The notes: generated by a model not told the origin, from the sequence alone. DNA of 64,000 nt from Bacillus sp. ISL-45 (GCF_018613195.1 NZ_JAGGQQ010000011.1:62001-126000), one strand, 5' to 3'. Positions 45,121 through 54,079 are shown, numbered from the stretch's first letter. A program made the numbers and translations.

Positions 45121-45881
45121 CACCCTTGCAATACAATTACTTCAATTGGGGGTTCTCCTTTAGCATTACCTAATGCGACAATCGTGTAGGCATTGTTTGG
45201 TTCCAATTTAACATCCGGGATGGTAACGACCGTGTTCTTAGTGCCTGCGACTTTAGCTTCCAACGTAACGGTCATTGGATTCAAGGCCAGATAAGTTGTT
45301 GCCTGTTTATAGGATACGTTCGAGAATATGACATCCCCATTTTCCCCTGTTATATCTACAGAAGGCGCGTCGGGAGAAAGGTGTATAAATCTAGCTTTTG
45401 TTTCTCCTACCGGGGTTTGCGGGTTGTCTTCAAATGTAAGCAGCCTTAGGTTCTTAGCCGGCCCGGCAATGGCAGCTGTGTAAATCCTCCCTGGTTCGAC
45501 CATAATCTTTTTGCTGATCACAGTAGAAACACTTTCACCTGCAGGATATATGTCGATCTGATATTTCCCTGGCGGAAGCTGCATATGGCTGCTGTTGTTT
45601 TTATAGCTGAAGTCGCGGACAACTCGGCTGCCATTTACATAAATATCAACATCCTTTACCGGCGGGGAAGCATGCAAAAAGCGCACCATGGATGGTAATG
45701 TGTTGGATGGACTAGCCTGAATAGCAGGGGAGCGCATTAACTGGACAGCTTTATTTAGATTTCGCAGGTGCTTGTGGTAATACATGACGTGCAAATTTGG
45801 ATCAAGGTATTTATAGTAATTAGCCAAAAGATCATACATGGCCGCTTTATGAAGGTAATCATTCTGGTTCCTGATGGACAT
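45120..45881 (-). CDS. DUF4397 domain protein
   Basis: A 253-residue protein. After a helical, Tyr-rich N-terminus (AMYDLLANYYKYLDPNLHVM) come two DUF4397 beta domains: VRFLHASPPVKDVDIYVNG (from about residue 66) and ARFIHLSPDAPSVDI (from about 163). Each carries the family's HxSPxxxxVDI motif. No signal peptide is seen. Function unknown; the domains resemble surface or envelope modules. ATG 45881 is preferred to GTG 45890 because AGGAGTGAGGGG lies upstream of it. Confidence 0.85.
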   Translation of the reverse strand: MSIRNQNDYLHKAAMYDLLANYYKYLDPNLHVMYYHKHLRNLNKAVQLMRSPAIQASPSNTLPSMVRFLHASPPVKDVDIYVNGSRVVRDFSYKNNSSHMQLPPGKYQIDIYPAGESVSTVISKKIMVEPGRIYTAAIAGPAKNLRLLTFEDNPQTPVGETKARFIHLSPDAPSVDITGENGDVIFSNVSYKQATTYLALNPMTVTLEAKVAGTKNTVVTIPDVKLEPNNAYTIVALGNAKGEPPIEVIVLQG

Positions 45882-45986
45882 ACCCCTCACTCCTAAATTT
45901 ATTGAATGCTCAAATGTAAAATATGCAAATTGGGCGCAATAGGTGCGAATCAGTGTCAGTTGTTAAAGAAAAATTTAGAATAAGTC

Positions 45987-46015
45987 TTTACATGAGGAAT
46001 GTTTTTCCATATACT
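45987..46015 (+). promoter_or_regulatory. Sigma-A promoter of the rsgA leader
   Basis: TTTACA (45987-45992) and TATACT (46010-46015) are separated by exactly 17 bases. The expected start is near 46022, about 27 bases before the leader ORF. Confidence 0.65.
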
Positions 46016-46048
46016 ATAAATAATTAAACGAGAGGCAGGTGGAGTGTA

Positions 46049-46105
46049 ATGAGCAGGATGTTAAATGTATTGATGTTGGATGTTACTTATTGCACGGCCC
46101 CCTAA
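46049..46105 (+). CDS. Leader peptide (18 codons) upstream of rsgA
   Basis: ATG 46049 follows AGGTGGAGTG. It encodes MSRMLNVLMLDVTYCTAP and stops with TAA at 46103-46105. Its last codons (TGC ACG GCC C) form the 5' arm of an antiterminator helix with 46160-46169. Placed between a promoter and a terminator ahead of rsgA, it looks like an attenuation leader rather than a functional protein. No known leader peptide was recognised. Confidence 0.7.
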   Translation: MSRMLNVLMLDVTYCTAP

Positions 46106-46169
46106 CCTAAGCGGATCAACTGACTAATAAGTCTTTTTTCTCCATGCTTATGAAACCACGGGCTGTGCA
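46091..46169 (+). promoter_or_regulatory. Antiterminator helix of the rsgA leader
   Basis: TGCACGGCCC (46091-46100) can pair with GGGCTGTGCA (46160-46169): 10 pairs with one G-U. This would use the 5' arm and loop of the terminator at 46153-46184, so the two structures exclude each other. A further helix ACTTATT (46085-46091) / AATAAGT (46126-46132), followed by CTTTTTT, may give a third state. Confidence 0.65.
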
Positions 46170-46184
46170 TGCCTGTGGTTTTTT
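46153..46184 (+). terminator. Attenuator terminator before rsgA
   Basis: AAACCACGGGC / GCCTGTGGTTT, 11 pairs (one G-U) with a 7-base loop, the 3' arm running into six T. It sits 33 bases before the rsgA start. Confidence 0.85.
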
Positions 46185-46217
46185 ATATTACGGAAAGCAA
46201 AATGGAGGAAAAAAGAA

Positions 46218-47291
46218 TTGAAGAATTTTGAAAATATTGGTATGACGGCTGAATTGAACAGTCATTTTAATGAAAATTATCCTGACAGAATCAAGCTCGG
46301 CAGGGTAGCGTTAGAGCATAAGCATAGTTACCGGGTGTGGCTGGAAGATGGAGAATACCTCTGTACTCTAGCTGGCAAATTGACATTTAATGCAATCAGC
46401 CGGGAAGACCTTCCGGCGGTCGGTGACTGGGTTGCTGTACAAACTTCTCCAGGTGAAATGCGAGGGTTAATTAAGGGCATTCTGCCGCGTAAAAGCAAGT
46501 TTTCTAGAAAGGCTGCCGGGCAAATTACCGAAGAGCAAATTGTAGCAGCGAATGTTGATACAGTGTTCATCGTAAATTCGCTGAATGATGATCTGAATCT
46601 GAGAAGGATTGAACGATATCTGCTGCTCGCCTGGGAAAGTGGTTCAAACCCTGTCATTATTTTGAGCAAAGCAGATTTAGCGACAGACCTAAAAGCCAAA
46701 ATGGATCAGGTTTCAGCAGTGGCGATCGGGGTACCTGTTATTGCAGTAAGCGTTCTCGAGGGTACGGGCTTTCAGGAACTGCAGCCATATCTTGCTCCTG
46801 GTCAAACAGTGGCCTTGATAGGTTCTTCGGGAGTGGGCAAGTCAAGTCTTGTCAATTACTTCACAGGATTTGAAAAGCAGCTGGTCCGGGAAATCAGGGA
46901 GAGTGATGATAAGGGCCAGCATACTACGACTCATCGGGAAATGGTTCTGCTGCCTGGAGGAGCGATACTGATTGACACTCCTGGTATGAGGGAAATCCAG
47001 CTCTGGACAAGTGAGGGTGGAATTGCCGAAAGCTTCGCTGATATTGAGCAATATGCAGAAGCCTGCAAATTTCGCGATTGCAGTCATAATAACGAACCAG
47101 GCTGTGCAGTTTGGTCAGCCATCTATGAAGGGGTGCTGGATGAAAACAGGCTTGCTAGCTATAAAAAGCTGCAAAAAGAATTGGTCTATATTGACAGGAA
47201 GCTGGATAAAAAGGCGCAAGCTGATGAAAAGAGGCACTGGAAAAACATCAGTAAGGAAGTCCGCCACAATTCAAAGCATAAACGAAAATAA
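46218..47291 (+). CDS. rsgA: Ribosome small-subunit GTPase RsgA (long paralogue)
   Basis: A 357-residue circularly permuted GTPase. An OB-fold lies at about 20-110, then G4 LSKADLAT, G1 GSSGVGKSSLVN (residues 202-213), G2 region GQHTTTHRE, G3 DTPGMRE, and a C-terminal zinc site CKFRDCSHNNEPGC. RsgA acts in 30S maturation. The usual Bacillus RsgA (YloQ/CpgA) has about 298 residues, so this longer form is probably a second copy; the other was not seen in the window. TTG 46218 follows GGAGGAAAA. It lies behind a leader-peptide attenuator. Confidence 0.88.
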   Translation: MKNFENIGMTAELNSHFNENYPDRIKLGRVALEHKHSYRVWLEDGEYLCTLAGKLTFNAISREDLPAVGDWVAVQTSPGEMRGLIKGILPRKSKFSRKAAGQITEEQIVAANVDTVFIVNSLNDDLNLRRIERYLLLAWESGSNPVIILSKADLATDLKAKMDQVSAVAIGVPVIAVSVLEGTGFQELQPYLAPGQTVALIGSSGVGKSSLVNYFTGFEKQLVREIRESDDKGQHTTTHREMVLLPGGAILIDTPGMREIQLWTSEGGIAESFADIEQYAEACKFRDCSHNNEPGCAVWSAIYEGVLDENRLASYKKLQKELVYIDRKLDKKAQADEKRHWKNISKEVRHNSKHKRK

Positions 47292-47293
47292 TC

Positions 47294-47324
47294 AAAAGTC
47301 CCTTCCCTTGTGAAGGGGCTTTTA
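47294..47324 (+). terminator. Intrinsic terminator of rsgA
   Basis: AAAAGTCCCTTC / GAAGGGGCTTTT with a 6-base loop. Confidence 0.8.
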
Positions 47325-47350
47325 TCATTCCATAGAACTACTTGTGGTAT

Positions 47351-47459
47351 TCTTAATCTAGCTCCAGCGCCTAGCCAGTTTTCATCCCTGAGAGTGCTTC
47401 CTGGAGTATCTTGCGATAAGCGTTTGCTTTGAGCAGCTCGGGTCGCTTATGCTTTTTTT
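47351..47459. repeat. Medium copy of GC-rich intergenic repeat
   Basis: It begins TCTTAATCTAGCTCCAGCGC, almost identical over 26 bases to the start of the copy at 31569, then diverges and ends in GGTCGCTTATGC plus T residues. Confidence 0.6.
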
Positions 47460-47571
47460 CTTTGAAGGGTTCTGAATGTGTTTTTTGCTTTAAAAGTTAT
47501 AGAATAGGGAATAAGTATTTGAGTAGAGTGTTTCATTGATTTATCCAAAGCTTGAAAGAAGAGGTGTCACG

Positions 47572-48111
47572 ATGGAAAAAGGGAATAATGAGCTTGCGAC
47601 ATTTGCCGGAGGTTGTTTCTGGTGCATGGTCAAGCCGTTTGATGAGCAGCCGGGAATTGTCAGCGTTGTATCCGGCTATACTGGAGGCACGACGGAGAAT
47701 CCTACATATGAGCAGGTTTGCAGCGAGACAACCGGTCATTATGAAGCCGTGCAAATCACATACAATCCAGAAATCTTTCCTTATGAGAAGCTTCTGGAGT
47801 TATACTGGCAGCAAATAGATCCGACCGATCCAGGAGGCCAGTTTTACGACAGGGGACAGTCATATCAGACAGCAATTTTTTATCATAACGAAGAACAAAG
47901 ACAGTTAGCGGAAGAGTCGAAACGGACGCTTGCCGAAAGCGGAGTTTTCACGAAACCTATCGCTACGCAGATTTTACCGGCCAAAACATTTTATCCTGCA
48001 GAGACATACCATCAGGATTATTATAAGAAAAATCCTGGACATTATAATGCTTATCATAGGGGTTCAGGACGTTCAGCTTTCATAAAGAACCATTGGGGGG
48101 AAAAGAAATGA
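47572..48111 (+). CDS. msrA: Peptide methionine sulfoxide reductase A
   Basis: A 179-residue MsrA (B. subtilis about 177). The active-site motif GGCFWC has catalytic Cys15; YHQDYY and [14 protein letters not shown] complete the pocket. It reduces methionine-S-sulfoxide. ATG 47572 follows GAGGTGTC. Its stop overlaps the msrB start by four bases (ATGA), so the pair is translationally coupled. Confidence 0.96.
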   Translation: MEKGNNELATFAGGCFWCMVKPFDEQPGIVSVVSGYTGGTTENPTYEQVCSETTGHYEAVQITYNPEIFPYEKLLELYWQQIDPTDPGGQFYDRGQSYQTAIFYHNEEQRQLAEESKRTLAESGVFTKPIATQILPAKTFYPAETYHQDYYKKNPGHYNAYHRGSGRSAFIKNHWGEKK

Positions 48112-48545
48112 CGAAAAATAATCCAGAGGAGTTAAAGAAAAGATTAACTCCCATGCAATATGAAGTTACACAAAATAATGGAACAGAACCGCCATTCAGG
48201 AATGAGTATTGGAATGATCTGCGAGAAGGGATATATGTGGATATCGTCTCTGGCAAGGCTTTATTTAGTTCCCGGGATAAATATGATGCGGGATGCGGCT
48301 GGCCAAGTTTTACAAAGCCGATTATGGAGGAAGAAATAACCGAAAAACAAGACCGTAGCCATTTCATGGTCAGGACTGAAGTGCGCAGTAAAACAGCAGA
48401 TTCCCATCTGGGCCATGTGTTTGATGATGGTCCCGGAGAGAATGGACTGCGATATTGCATTAATTCCGCTGCATTGAGGTTTGTTCCAAAAGAAAAAATG
48501 GATGAGGAAGGGTATGGAGAGTACCTCAAGCTGTTTCAGGATTAA
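48108..48545 (+). CDS. msrB: Peptide methionine sulfoxide reductase B
   Basis: A 145-residue MsrB (B. subtilis about 143). The catalytic Cys117 lies in [12 protein letters not shown], and GCGWPSF and [10 protein letters not shown] are family motifs. The CxxC zinc pairs found in some MsrB proteins are absent. It reduces methionine-R-sulfoxide and complements MsrA. ATG 48108 follows GGGGGGAAAAG. Confidence 0.96.
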   Translation: MTKNNPEELKKRLTPMQYEVTQNNGTEPPFRNEYWNDLREGIYVDIVSGKALFSSRDKYDAGCGWPSFTKPIMEEEITEKQDRSHFMVRTEVRSKTADSHLGHVFDDGPGENGLRYCINSAALRFVPKEKMDEEGYGEYLKLFQD

Positions 48546-48602
48546 TCCAAAGGATTAATCAAATGACTAATAATAGCTCTAAGAATGGAAGGAATGATTC
48601 GT

Positions 48603-49103
48603 TTGTTTAAAAAGTTATTTGGAAAAAAAGAAGAGCCGGTAAAAACAATCCAGCTGAAAGCGCCAATTACGGGAAATGCAGTCAATTTAAGTGCAGTTCC
48701 TGACCCTGTCTTTTCTGAAAAAATGATGGGGGACGGTGTAGCGATTGAACCGTCAGAGGGAGTTGTCGTGTCGCCAATTGATGGTGAAATTATTCAGGTT
48801 TTCCCGACAAAGCACGCGGTCGGAATAAGAGCGAAAAACGGAGCAGAGCTATTGATCCATATTGGATTGGAGACTGTTTCTCTCAAGGGAGAAGGATTCG
48901 AAACACATGTGGCTCAAGGCGACAAAGTCAAGGAAGGCGATAAACTGGTAACCTTTGACCTTTCCGTTATCAGCGAAAAAGCAAAGAGTACAGTAACACC
49001 GATTATAATCACCAACACTGATCAGGCTGCTTCATTGAAGGTTTTAACAGAAGGAAATGTTGAAAAGGGCACGACACCAATCCTGGAAGTGACTTTTGAA
49101 TAG
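48603..49103 (+). CDS. ypqE: PTS EIIA(Glc)-type protein (YpqE)
   Basis: A 166-residue single-domain EIIA of the glucose family, matching B. subtilis YpqE. The phospho-accepting His lies in ELLIHIGLETV and the partner His in PTKHAVGI; SPIDGEIIQVF is the family start. It takes phosphate from HPr and can pass it to EIIB/EIIC partners that lack their own EIIA; none is encoded here. TTG 48603 is preferred because GGAAGGA (48587-48593) lies 9 bases upstream and MFKKLFGKKE is a typical start; ATG 48585 is possible. Confidence 0.9.
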   Translation: MFKKLFGKKEEPVKTIQLKAPITGNAVNLSAVPDPVFSEKMMGDGVAIEPSEGVVVSPIDGEIIQVFPTKHAVGIRAKNGAELLIHIGLETVSLKGEGFETHVAQGDKVKEGDKLVTFDLSVISEKAKSTVTPIIITNTDQAASLKVLTEGNVEKGTTPILEVTFE

Positions 49104-49163
49104 GGTAAGTACCCAAACTCAGGAATAGCCTGAGTATAATGGAAAGGGATCGTTCGTCAATGA

Positions 49164-49192
49164 AAAACAGCCGCTGATTCAGCGGCTGTTTT
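49164..49192. terminator. Bidirectional terminator
   Basis: AAAACAGCCGCTGA / TCAGCGGCTGTTTT around a tight loop, between convergent ypqE and the DUF502 gene; it overlaps the end of the latter. Confidence 0.85.
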
Positions 49193-49784
49193 CATTCACG
49201 GATTTTTGGCCATTAATGGATGTCATTCCGCCTGAGAGGATAAATTTCATTGCATCTTCAGGTTTTACATCAATGATTTCTACGTCAGTTTTGGGAATCA
49301 GGAAAGTGAAACCTGCCACCTGAAACGTTTGAGGCACATAGACAGCAACATATTCTGATAGTGGCTCATGGAATGCCTTCAGGTTATCGGTTGTGATGAA
49401 GCCGAGACTCTTCATGTCGGTACCGGGTATGGTAACCAAAGCAACCTTGGAAAATGACTTTTTATCACCAAGGAAGGAATGGACCGTATCCTTTATAACC
49501 GAATAAATCGTTTTGACAAAAGGAGTTTTTTCCAGCAGCTTGTCAATCAGCTTAATGATACTTCCTGTGATGAACCGGGTGGACAGCCATCCCAGAATGG
49601 TAATCAGGATAAGGGTGGTCAGAAGGCCGATGCCAGGAATGTACCGTTCTTGTAAATATGGTTTCAGTACATTTCCAAGAAGGCTGTCTAAAAACATGAA
49701 TACTTTATAAATGACATAGATAACGAGGATGATCGGTACTATTGTCAGGATCCCATTAATGAAGTTCTTCAATACACTTTTCAT
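49179..49784 (-). CDS. DUF502 membrane protein
   Basis: A 201-residue protein. Two membrane spans (about residues 6-30 and 48-70) are followed by a soluble domain with DKLLEKTPFVKTIYSVIKD, GFIT and VYVPQTFQVAGF (DUF502 signatures). The function is unknown. ATG 49784 is chosen because AAGGAG lies 7 bases upstream; longer in-frame starts lack one. It forms a likely unit with the SGNH hydrolase gene upstream. Confidence 0.87.
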   Translation of the reverse strand: MKSVLKNFINGILTIVPIILVIYVIYKVFMFLDSLLGNVLKPYLQERYIPGIGLLTTLILITILGWLSTRFITGSIIKLIDKLLEKTPFVKTIYSVIKDTVHSFLGDKKSFSKVALVTIPGTDMKSLGFITTDNLKAFHEPLSEYVAVYVPQTFQVAGFTFLIPKTDVEIIDVKPEDAMKFILSGGMTSINGQKSVNENSR

Positions 49785-49847
49785 GGTAAACTCCTTATTC
49801 AAAACATATGGAAGTATCATACACTTTTTTACAGGGTTTTTCTATGA

Positions 49848-50942
49848 TTATTTTTTCTTATCCTTTGCGACGATAATCGAAGAAATCTGGGTGATTTGCT
49901 TTTCACTGCTATTGTGTGGAGACGTTTTTTCGACTGTTTCAAACCGAACAGTGTGTCGTCCTTTATCCAGGCCGCTTGCAATATATAGATACCTTTCGCG
50001 TGTGAAAGGCCACCAGGTAGAGATTGTCCTGATATATTCCCCGTCAATATACACCCTCAGCATTCCGCCATCCTGACTGCGAATAGCTTTTACCCCAAGA
50101 ATGGAGCCTTTGAATTCGTACTCTAGATAATCACCAGTTCTTTTGCTTATATTTATTCCATTTTCGATGACGAATCCTTTGCTTCCAGATAAGTTCTTTT
50201 TTTCATAAAAGTATAAGGTTTGCTCCCTGGTCAATGGCTTTGGGAGACTTGCAATCTCGGCATCTATTTCGATATTATTCTTGATCAGTTCAAACATTGA
50301 AGCAGCATACAGCTGGTATCCCTTACCGTTAGGGTGTACAGTATCCGTCGTAAGCTGCTCTGTGAGCATCCCTGATTGCTCAAAAGGAATGCGCATGTCC
50401 AGCGGCTTTGCTCCGTAATGGACGGATACTCTTTTAATCGCATCAGCAAATTGTTCCTGTTTTAAGGGACTTTCAATGATGGTGATGATTTCAGATTCAG
50501 GGTAACGCTCTTTGGCATTTCGAATCAATTTTTCATAAAAAAAAGTAAACTGTTCGGAATCCATGTATTTGCGATCATTCTCACCAAAAACGATGAAGAT
50601 GAGATCAATATCCCGGAATTTTGGAGCCTTTTGGAGTTTGTAAATTCCTTCGAAGGCGGTTGCTCCGCTTTGAACGAGCATATTCCTGCGTGCCCGGGCC
50701 CCGCTGAAATCTTTTAAAAGCACTTCAAGCTGGCTGTACCAGCGTAAATTTTTATTTTCTGCTCCAGCACCCCGGCCAATGCTGTCACCGATGATCAAAT
50801 AATTAAATGATGAACCTGCTTCAATCTTTTCATATACTGATAAATCTTCGGAAAGGTAATGTTCTGACTGTATGGCTAAAAGGGAAATAACTGTGGCGGT
50901 AAGAAAAACTGTAATGAGAATTTTTTTAGCGCTTGATTTCAT
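49848..50942 (-). CDS. Membrane-anchored SGNH hydrolase with C-terminal beta domain
   Basis: A 364-residue protein. An N-terminal signal anchor (about residues 7-23) is followed by an SGNH domain: IIGDSIGRG (catalytic Ser), FGENDRKY (oxyanion Asn) and DTVHPNGKGYQLY (Asp/His). Residues about 240-360 form a beta-rich module (LRVYIDGEYIRTISTWWPFT...GRHTVRFE, quoted in part) like carbohydrate-binding or sialate-esterase add-ons. It may deacylate cell-surface glycans; this is inference. ATG 50942 follows GGAGGG. It is the second SGNH enzyme in the window. Confidence 0.82.
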   Translation of the reverse strand: MKSSAKKILITVFLTATVISLLAIQSEHYLSEDLSVYEKIEAGSSFNYLIIGDSIGRGAGAENKNLRWYSQLEVLLKDFSGARARRNMLVQSGATAFEGIYKLQKAPKFRDIDLIFIVFGENDRKYMDSEQFTFFYEKLIRNAKERYPESEIITIIESPLKQEQFADAIKRVSVHYGAKPLDMRIPFEQSGMLTEQLTTDTVHPNGKGYQLYAASMFELIKNNIEIDAEIASLPKPLTREQTLYFYEKKNLSGSKGFVIENGINISKRTGDYLEYEFKGSILGVKAIRSQDGGMLRVYIDGEYIRTISTWWPFTRERYLYIASGLDKGRHTVRFETVEKTSPHNSSEKQITQISSIIVAKDKKK

Positions 50943-51087
50943 TCGTGTTGGTATCCCTCCGGAAAGTAAAGCTTTAACCTAATTGTAACTGCTAGTACAG
51001 GAACAGGGAAAAGAAATTTTTCAGCGAGCTGGCTGTAATTTATTTCTTTCATTGAATCGATAATTTTAAAAAATAGGCTAATGCACA

Positions 51088-51116
51088 AACGGGTCAAGTA
51101 CCCATATCATACCGTA
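51088..51116 (+). promoter_or_regulatory. Candidate sigma-K promoter of the YjcZ gene
   Basis: AAC at 51088-51090 and CATACCGTA at 51108-51116 with a 17-base spacer fit the sigma-K pattern (AC, N16-17, CATA-N3-TA). The start would be near 51124. Confidence 0.35.
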
Positions 51117-51156
51117 AAGGGAAAGCAATTCAAAAACAAACGAGGAGTGGTTTTTA

Positions 51157-51369
51157 ATGTACGGATATGATAATGCCCCAATGCCTGTAACATCACCGAT
51201 GGGAACAGCACCAGCTTATGGCACTTTCTGTGGCGGAGGTTATCCTTATGCAGGAGTCGCCGGTGCTGGAGTAGGAGGAGCTGGTTACGGTTACGGCGGT
51301 TTTGCATTGATCGTCGTACTGTTCATCTTGTTAATCATCATTGGTGCATGCTGCAGCTATAACTGGTAA
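51157..51369 (+). CDS. YjcZ family sporulation protein
   Basis: A 70-residue protein. A Gly/Tyr/Pro-rich N-terminal half precedes the conserved hydrophobic C-terminus GFALIVVLFILLIIIGA, which marks the YjcZ family of small spore-associated proteins. Three Cys residues occur (Cys25, Cys65, Cys66). ATG 51157 follows GAGGAGTGG. It is monocistronic with its own terminator. The N-terminal extension is longer than in typical members of about 30-50 residues. Confidence 0.87.
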   Translation: MYGYDNAPMPVTSPMGTAPAYGTFCGGGYPYAGVAGAGVGGAGYGYGGFALIVVLFILLIIIGACCSYNW

Positions 51370-51391
51370 ACAATGTGCTGAGATAAAATAG

Positions 51392-51421
51392 GAGGCTGTC
51401 TGCCAGGCAGTCTCTTTTTTT
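51392..51421 (+). terminator. Intrinsic terminator of YjcZ gene
   Basis: GAGGCTG...GCC / GGCAGTCTC imperfect hairpin followed by seven T. Confidence 0.75.
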
Positions 51422-51550
51422 AATTGCGTAAAACACGAACTTTATTTTAAACAATATATGATATAGTTCGTGATTTTTATTGACTCCCCTGCTGTCATTT
51501 GTTATATTTACCAAGTGTTAAGCAAAAAACTGATTGGCGGGGGATGCTGA

Positions 51551-53017
51551 ATGAATACAAACTATGATGTTATTGTCGTTGGAGCAGGTCCGGCAGGTAT
51601 ATTTACTTGTTATGAATTATCATTGAAAATGCCTGGTGCGACTGTATTGCTTGTGGATAAAGGACACGATATTTATCGGAGGAACTGCCCAATTTTGCAA
51701 AAGAAGATCGAGAAATGCCCGCCAGCAGCAGGGAAGAAGGATTTTGCCGGTTGCCTTCCGGCATGTTCGATTACGAATGGGTTTGGCGGTGCCGGGGCTT
51801 ATTCTGATGGAAAGTTCAATATTACAAGTGAATTCGGCGGATGGATGACAGATTACCTTCCTGATTCCAAAGTTGTCGAACTAATTAAATACGTAGATGA
51901 AATCAATCTCAGGCATGGCGCAACTGAGAGTATAACCGATCCTATGACAGATAAGGTAAGGGAAATTGAGAGAAGGGGCTATGCCGCCGGCTTAAAGCTG
52001 CTGAGAGCACAGGTCCGCCATCTTGGTACGGAACAGAACCTTGAAATTTTAAAAAATATTTTTGAGTACTTAAAAGATAAGGTCGATATGGCGTTCAAGA
52101 CGGAAATCGAGGATTTGATTACCGAAAAAACACCTGATGGCCATAAAGTCATGGGTGTTGAGTTAAGGAACGGTGAGAAAATTTTTGCTGAGAAAGTTGT
52201 CGTTGCCCCTGGTCGGGATGGCTCCAAATGGCTGACACAGCTATTGAAAAAAAGAAGACTTAAGATGATGAATAACCAGGTCGATATTGGCGTCCGTGTT
52301 GAAACGTCCAATGTCGTCATGGAGGAAATAAATGAGCATTTATATGAAGGGAAATTTATCTTCAATACATCCGTTGGGACAAGTGTCAGGACATTTTGCA
52401 GCAATCCATCCGGACATGTTGTGGTCGAGAACCATTCTGGAATCATGCTTGCTAATGGCCATGCTTACAAAGATCCTAACCTGGGAAGCAGCAATACCAA
52501 TTTTGCCTTGCTTGTATCACATACTTTTTCTGAACCATTCGATAAGCCCAATGAATATGCCCATGAAATCTCCAGGCTGGCAAACAGTCTGTCAAATGGC
52601 GGCCTGATTGTACAGAAGTATGGCGATATTTTAAAAGGGAGAAGATCCACTGAAAAAAGGATCAAAGAAGGATTCCTGGAACCGACAATGAAGGAAGCGG
52701 TTCCCGGGGATCTTGGACTAGTCCTTCCATATAACACGCTAAAGAGTTTGATTGAAATGACGGAAGCGCTCAATCAGGTTACTCCTGGTCTGGCTTCAGA
52801 CCATACTTTGTTTTATGGAGTGGAGGCGAAATTCTATTCCGCAAGACCGAAGTTGAATGACAGGTTTGAAACGGAAATAAGCGGTTTGTATGTTGGAGGG
52901 GACGGAGCCGGAATCACAAGAGGACTGGCTCAGGCAAGCGCATGTGGTGTATGGATTGCCACCGACATTATCGAAAAGTCCAGGGTTGGCCGGGAAACAG
53001 AGCCTGCACTTGTTTAA
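51551..53017 (+). CDS. FAD-dependent dehydrogenase (COG2509)
   Basis: A 488-residue flavoprotein. VIVVGAGPAGIFTCYEL is the N-terminal FAD-binding GxGxxG; a Cys-rich loop follows (RNCPILQKKIEKCPP, GCLPACSITNGFGGAGAYSDGK). The C-terminal GLYVGGDGAGITRGLAQASACG closes the FAD site. It belongs to the COG2509 group of uncharacterised dehydrogenases. ATG 51551 follows GGCGGGGGATG. The substrate is unknown. The S66 peptidase gene follows after 64 bases. Confidence 0.88.
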   Translation: MNTNYDVIVVGAGPAGIFTCYELSLKMPGATVLLVDKGHDIYRRNCPILQKKIEKCPPAAGKKDFAGCLPACSITNGFGGAGAYSDGKFNITSEFGGWMTDYLPDSKVVELIKYVDEINLRHGATESITDPMTDKVREIERRGYAAGLKLLRAQVRHLGTEQNLEILKNIFEYLKDKVDMAFKTEIEDLITEKTPDGHKVMGVELRNGEKIFAEKVVVAPGRDGSKWLTQLLKKRRLKMMNNQVDIGVRVETSNVVMEEINEHLYEGKFIFNTSVGTSVRTFCSNPSGHVVVENHSGIMLANGHAYKDPNLGSSNTNFALLVSHTFSEPFDKPNEYAHEISRLANSLSNGGLIVQKYGDILKGRRSTEKRIKEGFLEPTMKEAVPGDLGLVLPYNTLKSLIEMTEALNQVTPGLASDHTLFYGVEAKFYSARPKLNDRFETEISGLYVGGDGAGITRGLAQASACGVWIATDIIEKSRVGRETEPALV

Positions 53018-53081
53018 ATATGCATACACACTTCCCCTTCTTTGATAAAATAAACCTAAATACAGAAGAGGCGGGGAGAGT

Positions 53082-54062
53082 ATGTTTGCACCTAAACTAG
53101 CGCCAGGGGATGAAATAAGAGTAATCGCTCCTGCGACCAGCATGATCATTTTAAAGGAAGCCCAGGTTGATTTGGCTGTTAAAAGGTTGACTAAACTGGG
53201 CTTCAATGTGACTTTCGGAAAGAACGCTGATGCGCATGACGAATTTTTCAGCTCTTCCATTGCAGAAAGAATCGAGGACCTGCATGATGCGTTTGCAGAT
53301 CCAAATGTAAAAGGGATCCTTCCAGCAATTGGCGGCTATAATTCTAATCAGCTGCTAAAATATATAGACTTTGACTTGATTGCTGCTAACCCGAAGGTTT
53401 TTTGCGGGTACAGTGACATTACAGCGCTGCAGTTGGCTATCTATCAAAAAACAGGTCTCGTTACATATTCTAGTCCCTTTTTTTCGAGCTTCGGCGTCAA
53501 GCATGGACTTGAATACACTCTGGAATCGTTCTTGCAGGCAGTCACCAATGATGCGCCTTATGAGATCGTTCCATCAAATACATGGTCGGATGATGCCTGG
53601 TATCTCGACCAGGAAAATCGGACATTTCATGAACAAAGCGGCTACCTGATTCTTCAGGAAGGCGAAGCCGAGGGCAGACTGATCGGCGGCAATCTCTGTA
53701 CCATAAACCTTCTTCAGGGTTCAGAATTCATGCCTTCCATCAAGGATAGCATCCTGTTCATCGAGGATGACGAAGAAAGCCACTCCAGAAGCTTCGACAG
53801 GGACCTGCAATCGCTGCTTCATCTTCCGGATGCTGATTCGATAAAAGCTCTGTTGATTGGCCGATTCCAAAAGAACTCCAATATTACGGAAGAAGCTCTA
53901 AGGAAGATTATTTCAAGTAAGGAAGAGCTGCGGAATATCCCAATCATTGCAAACGTCAACTTCGGGCATGTCCAGCCTCTTGCCACACTGCCTATTGGGG
54001 CAGTTGCCACAATAAAGGCAGCGGGTGGACAAACCGAGATCTTTATCGAACAAAAAGAATAG
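53082..54062 (+). CDS. S66 family LD-carboxypeptidase / MccF-like peptidase
   Basis: A 326-residue S66 serine peptidase. The nucleophile motif is FCGYSDITALQLA, and the catalytic Glu/His lie in FIEDDEES and NVNFGHVQPLATLPIG. The family includes LD-carboxypeptidases of murein recycling and MccF, which cleaves processed microcin C. The two roles cannot be separated from sequence. No microcin biosynthesis gene is nearby. ATG 53082 has GGCGGGGAG upstream. Confidence 0.87.
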   Translation: MFAPKLAPGDEIRVIAPATSMIILKEAQVDLAVKRLTKLGFNVTFGKNADAHDEFFSSSIAERIEDLHDAFADPNVKGILPAIGGYNSNQLLKYIDFDLIAANPKVFCGYSDITALQLAIYQKTGLVTYSSPFFSSFGVKHGLEYTLESFLQAVTNDAPYEIVPSNTWSDDAWYLDQENRTFHEQSGYLILQEGEAEGRLIGGNLCTINLLQGSEFMPSIKDSILFIEDDEESHSRSFDRDLQSLLHLPDADSIKALLIGRFQKNSNITEEALRKIISSKEELRNIPIIANVNFGHVQPLATLPIGAVATIKAAGGQTEIFIEQKE

Positions 54063-54079
54063 GGTTATAAACCTTAATG

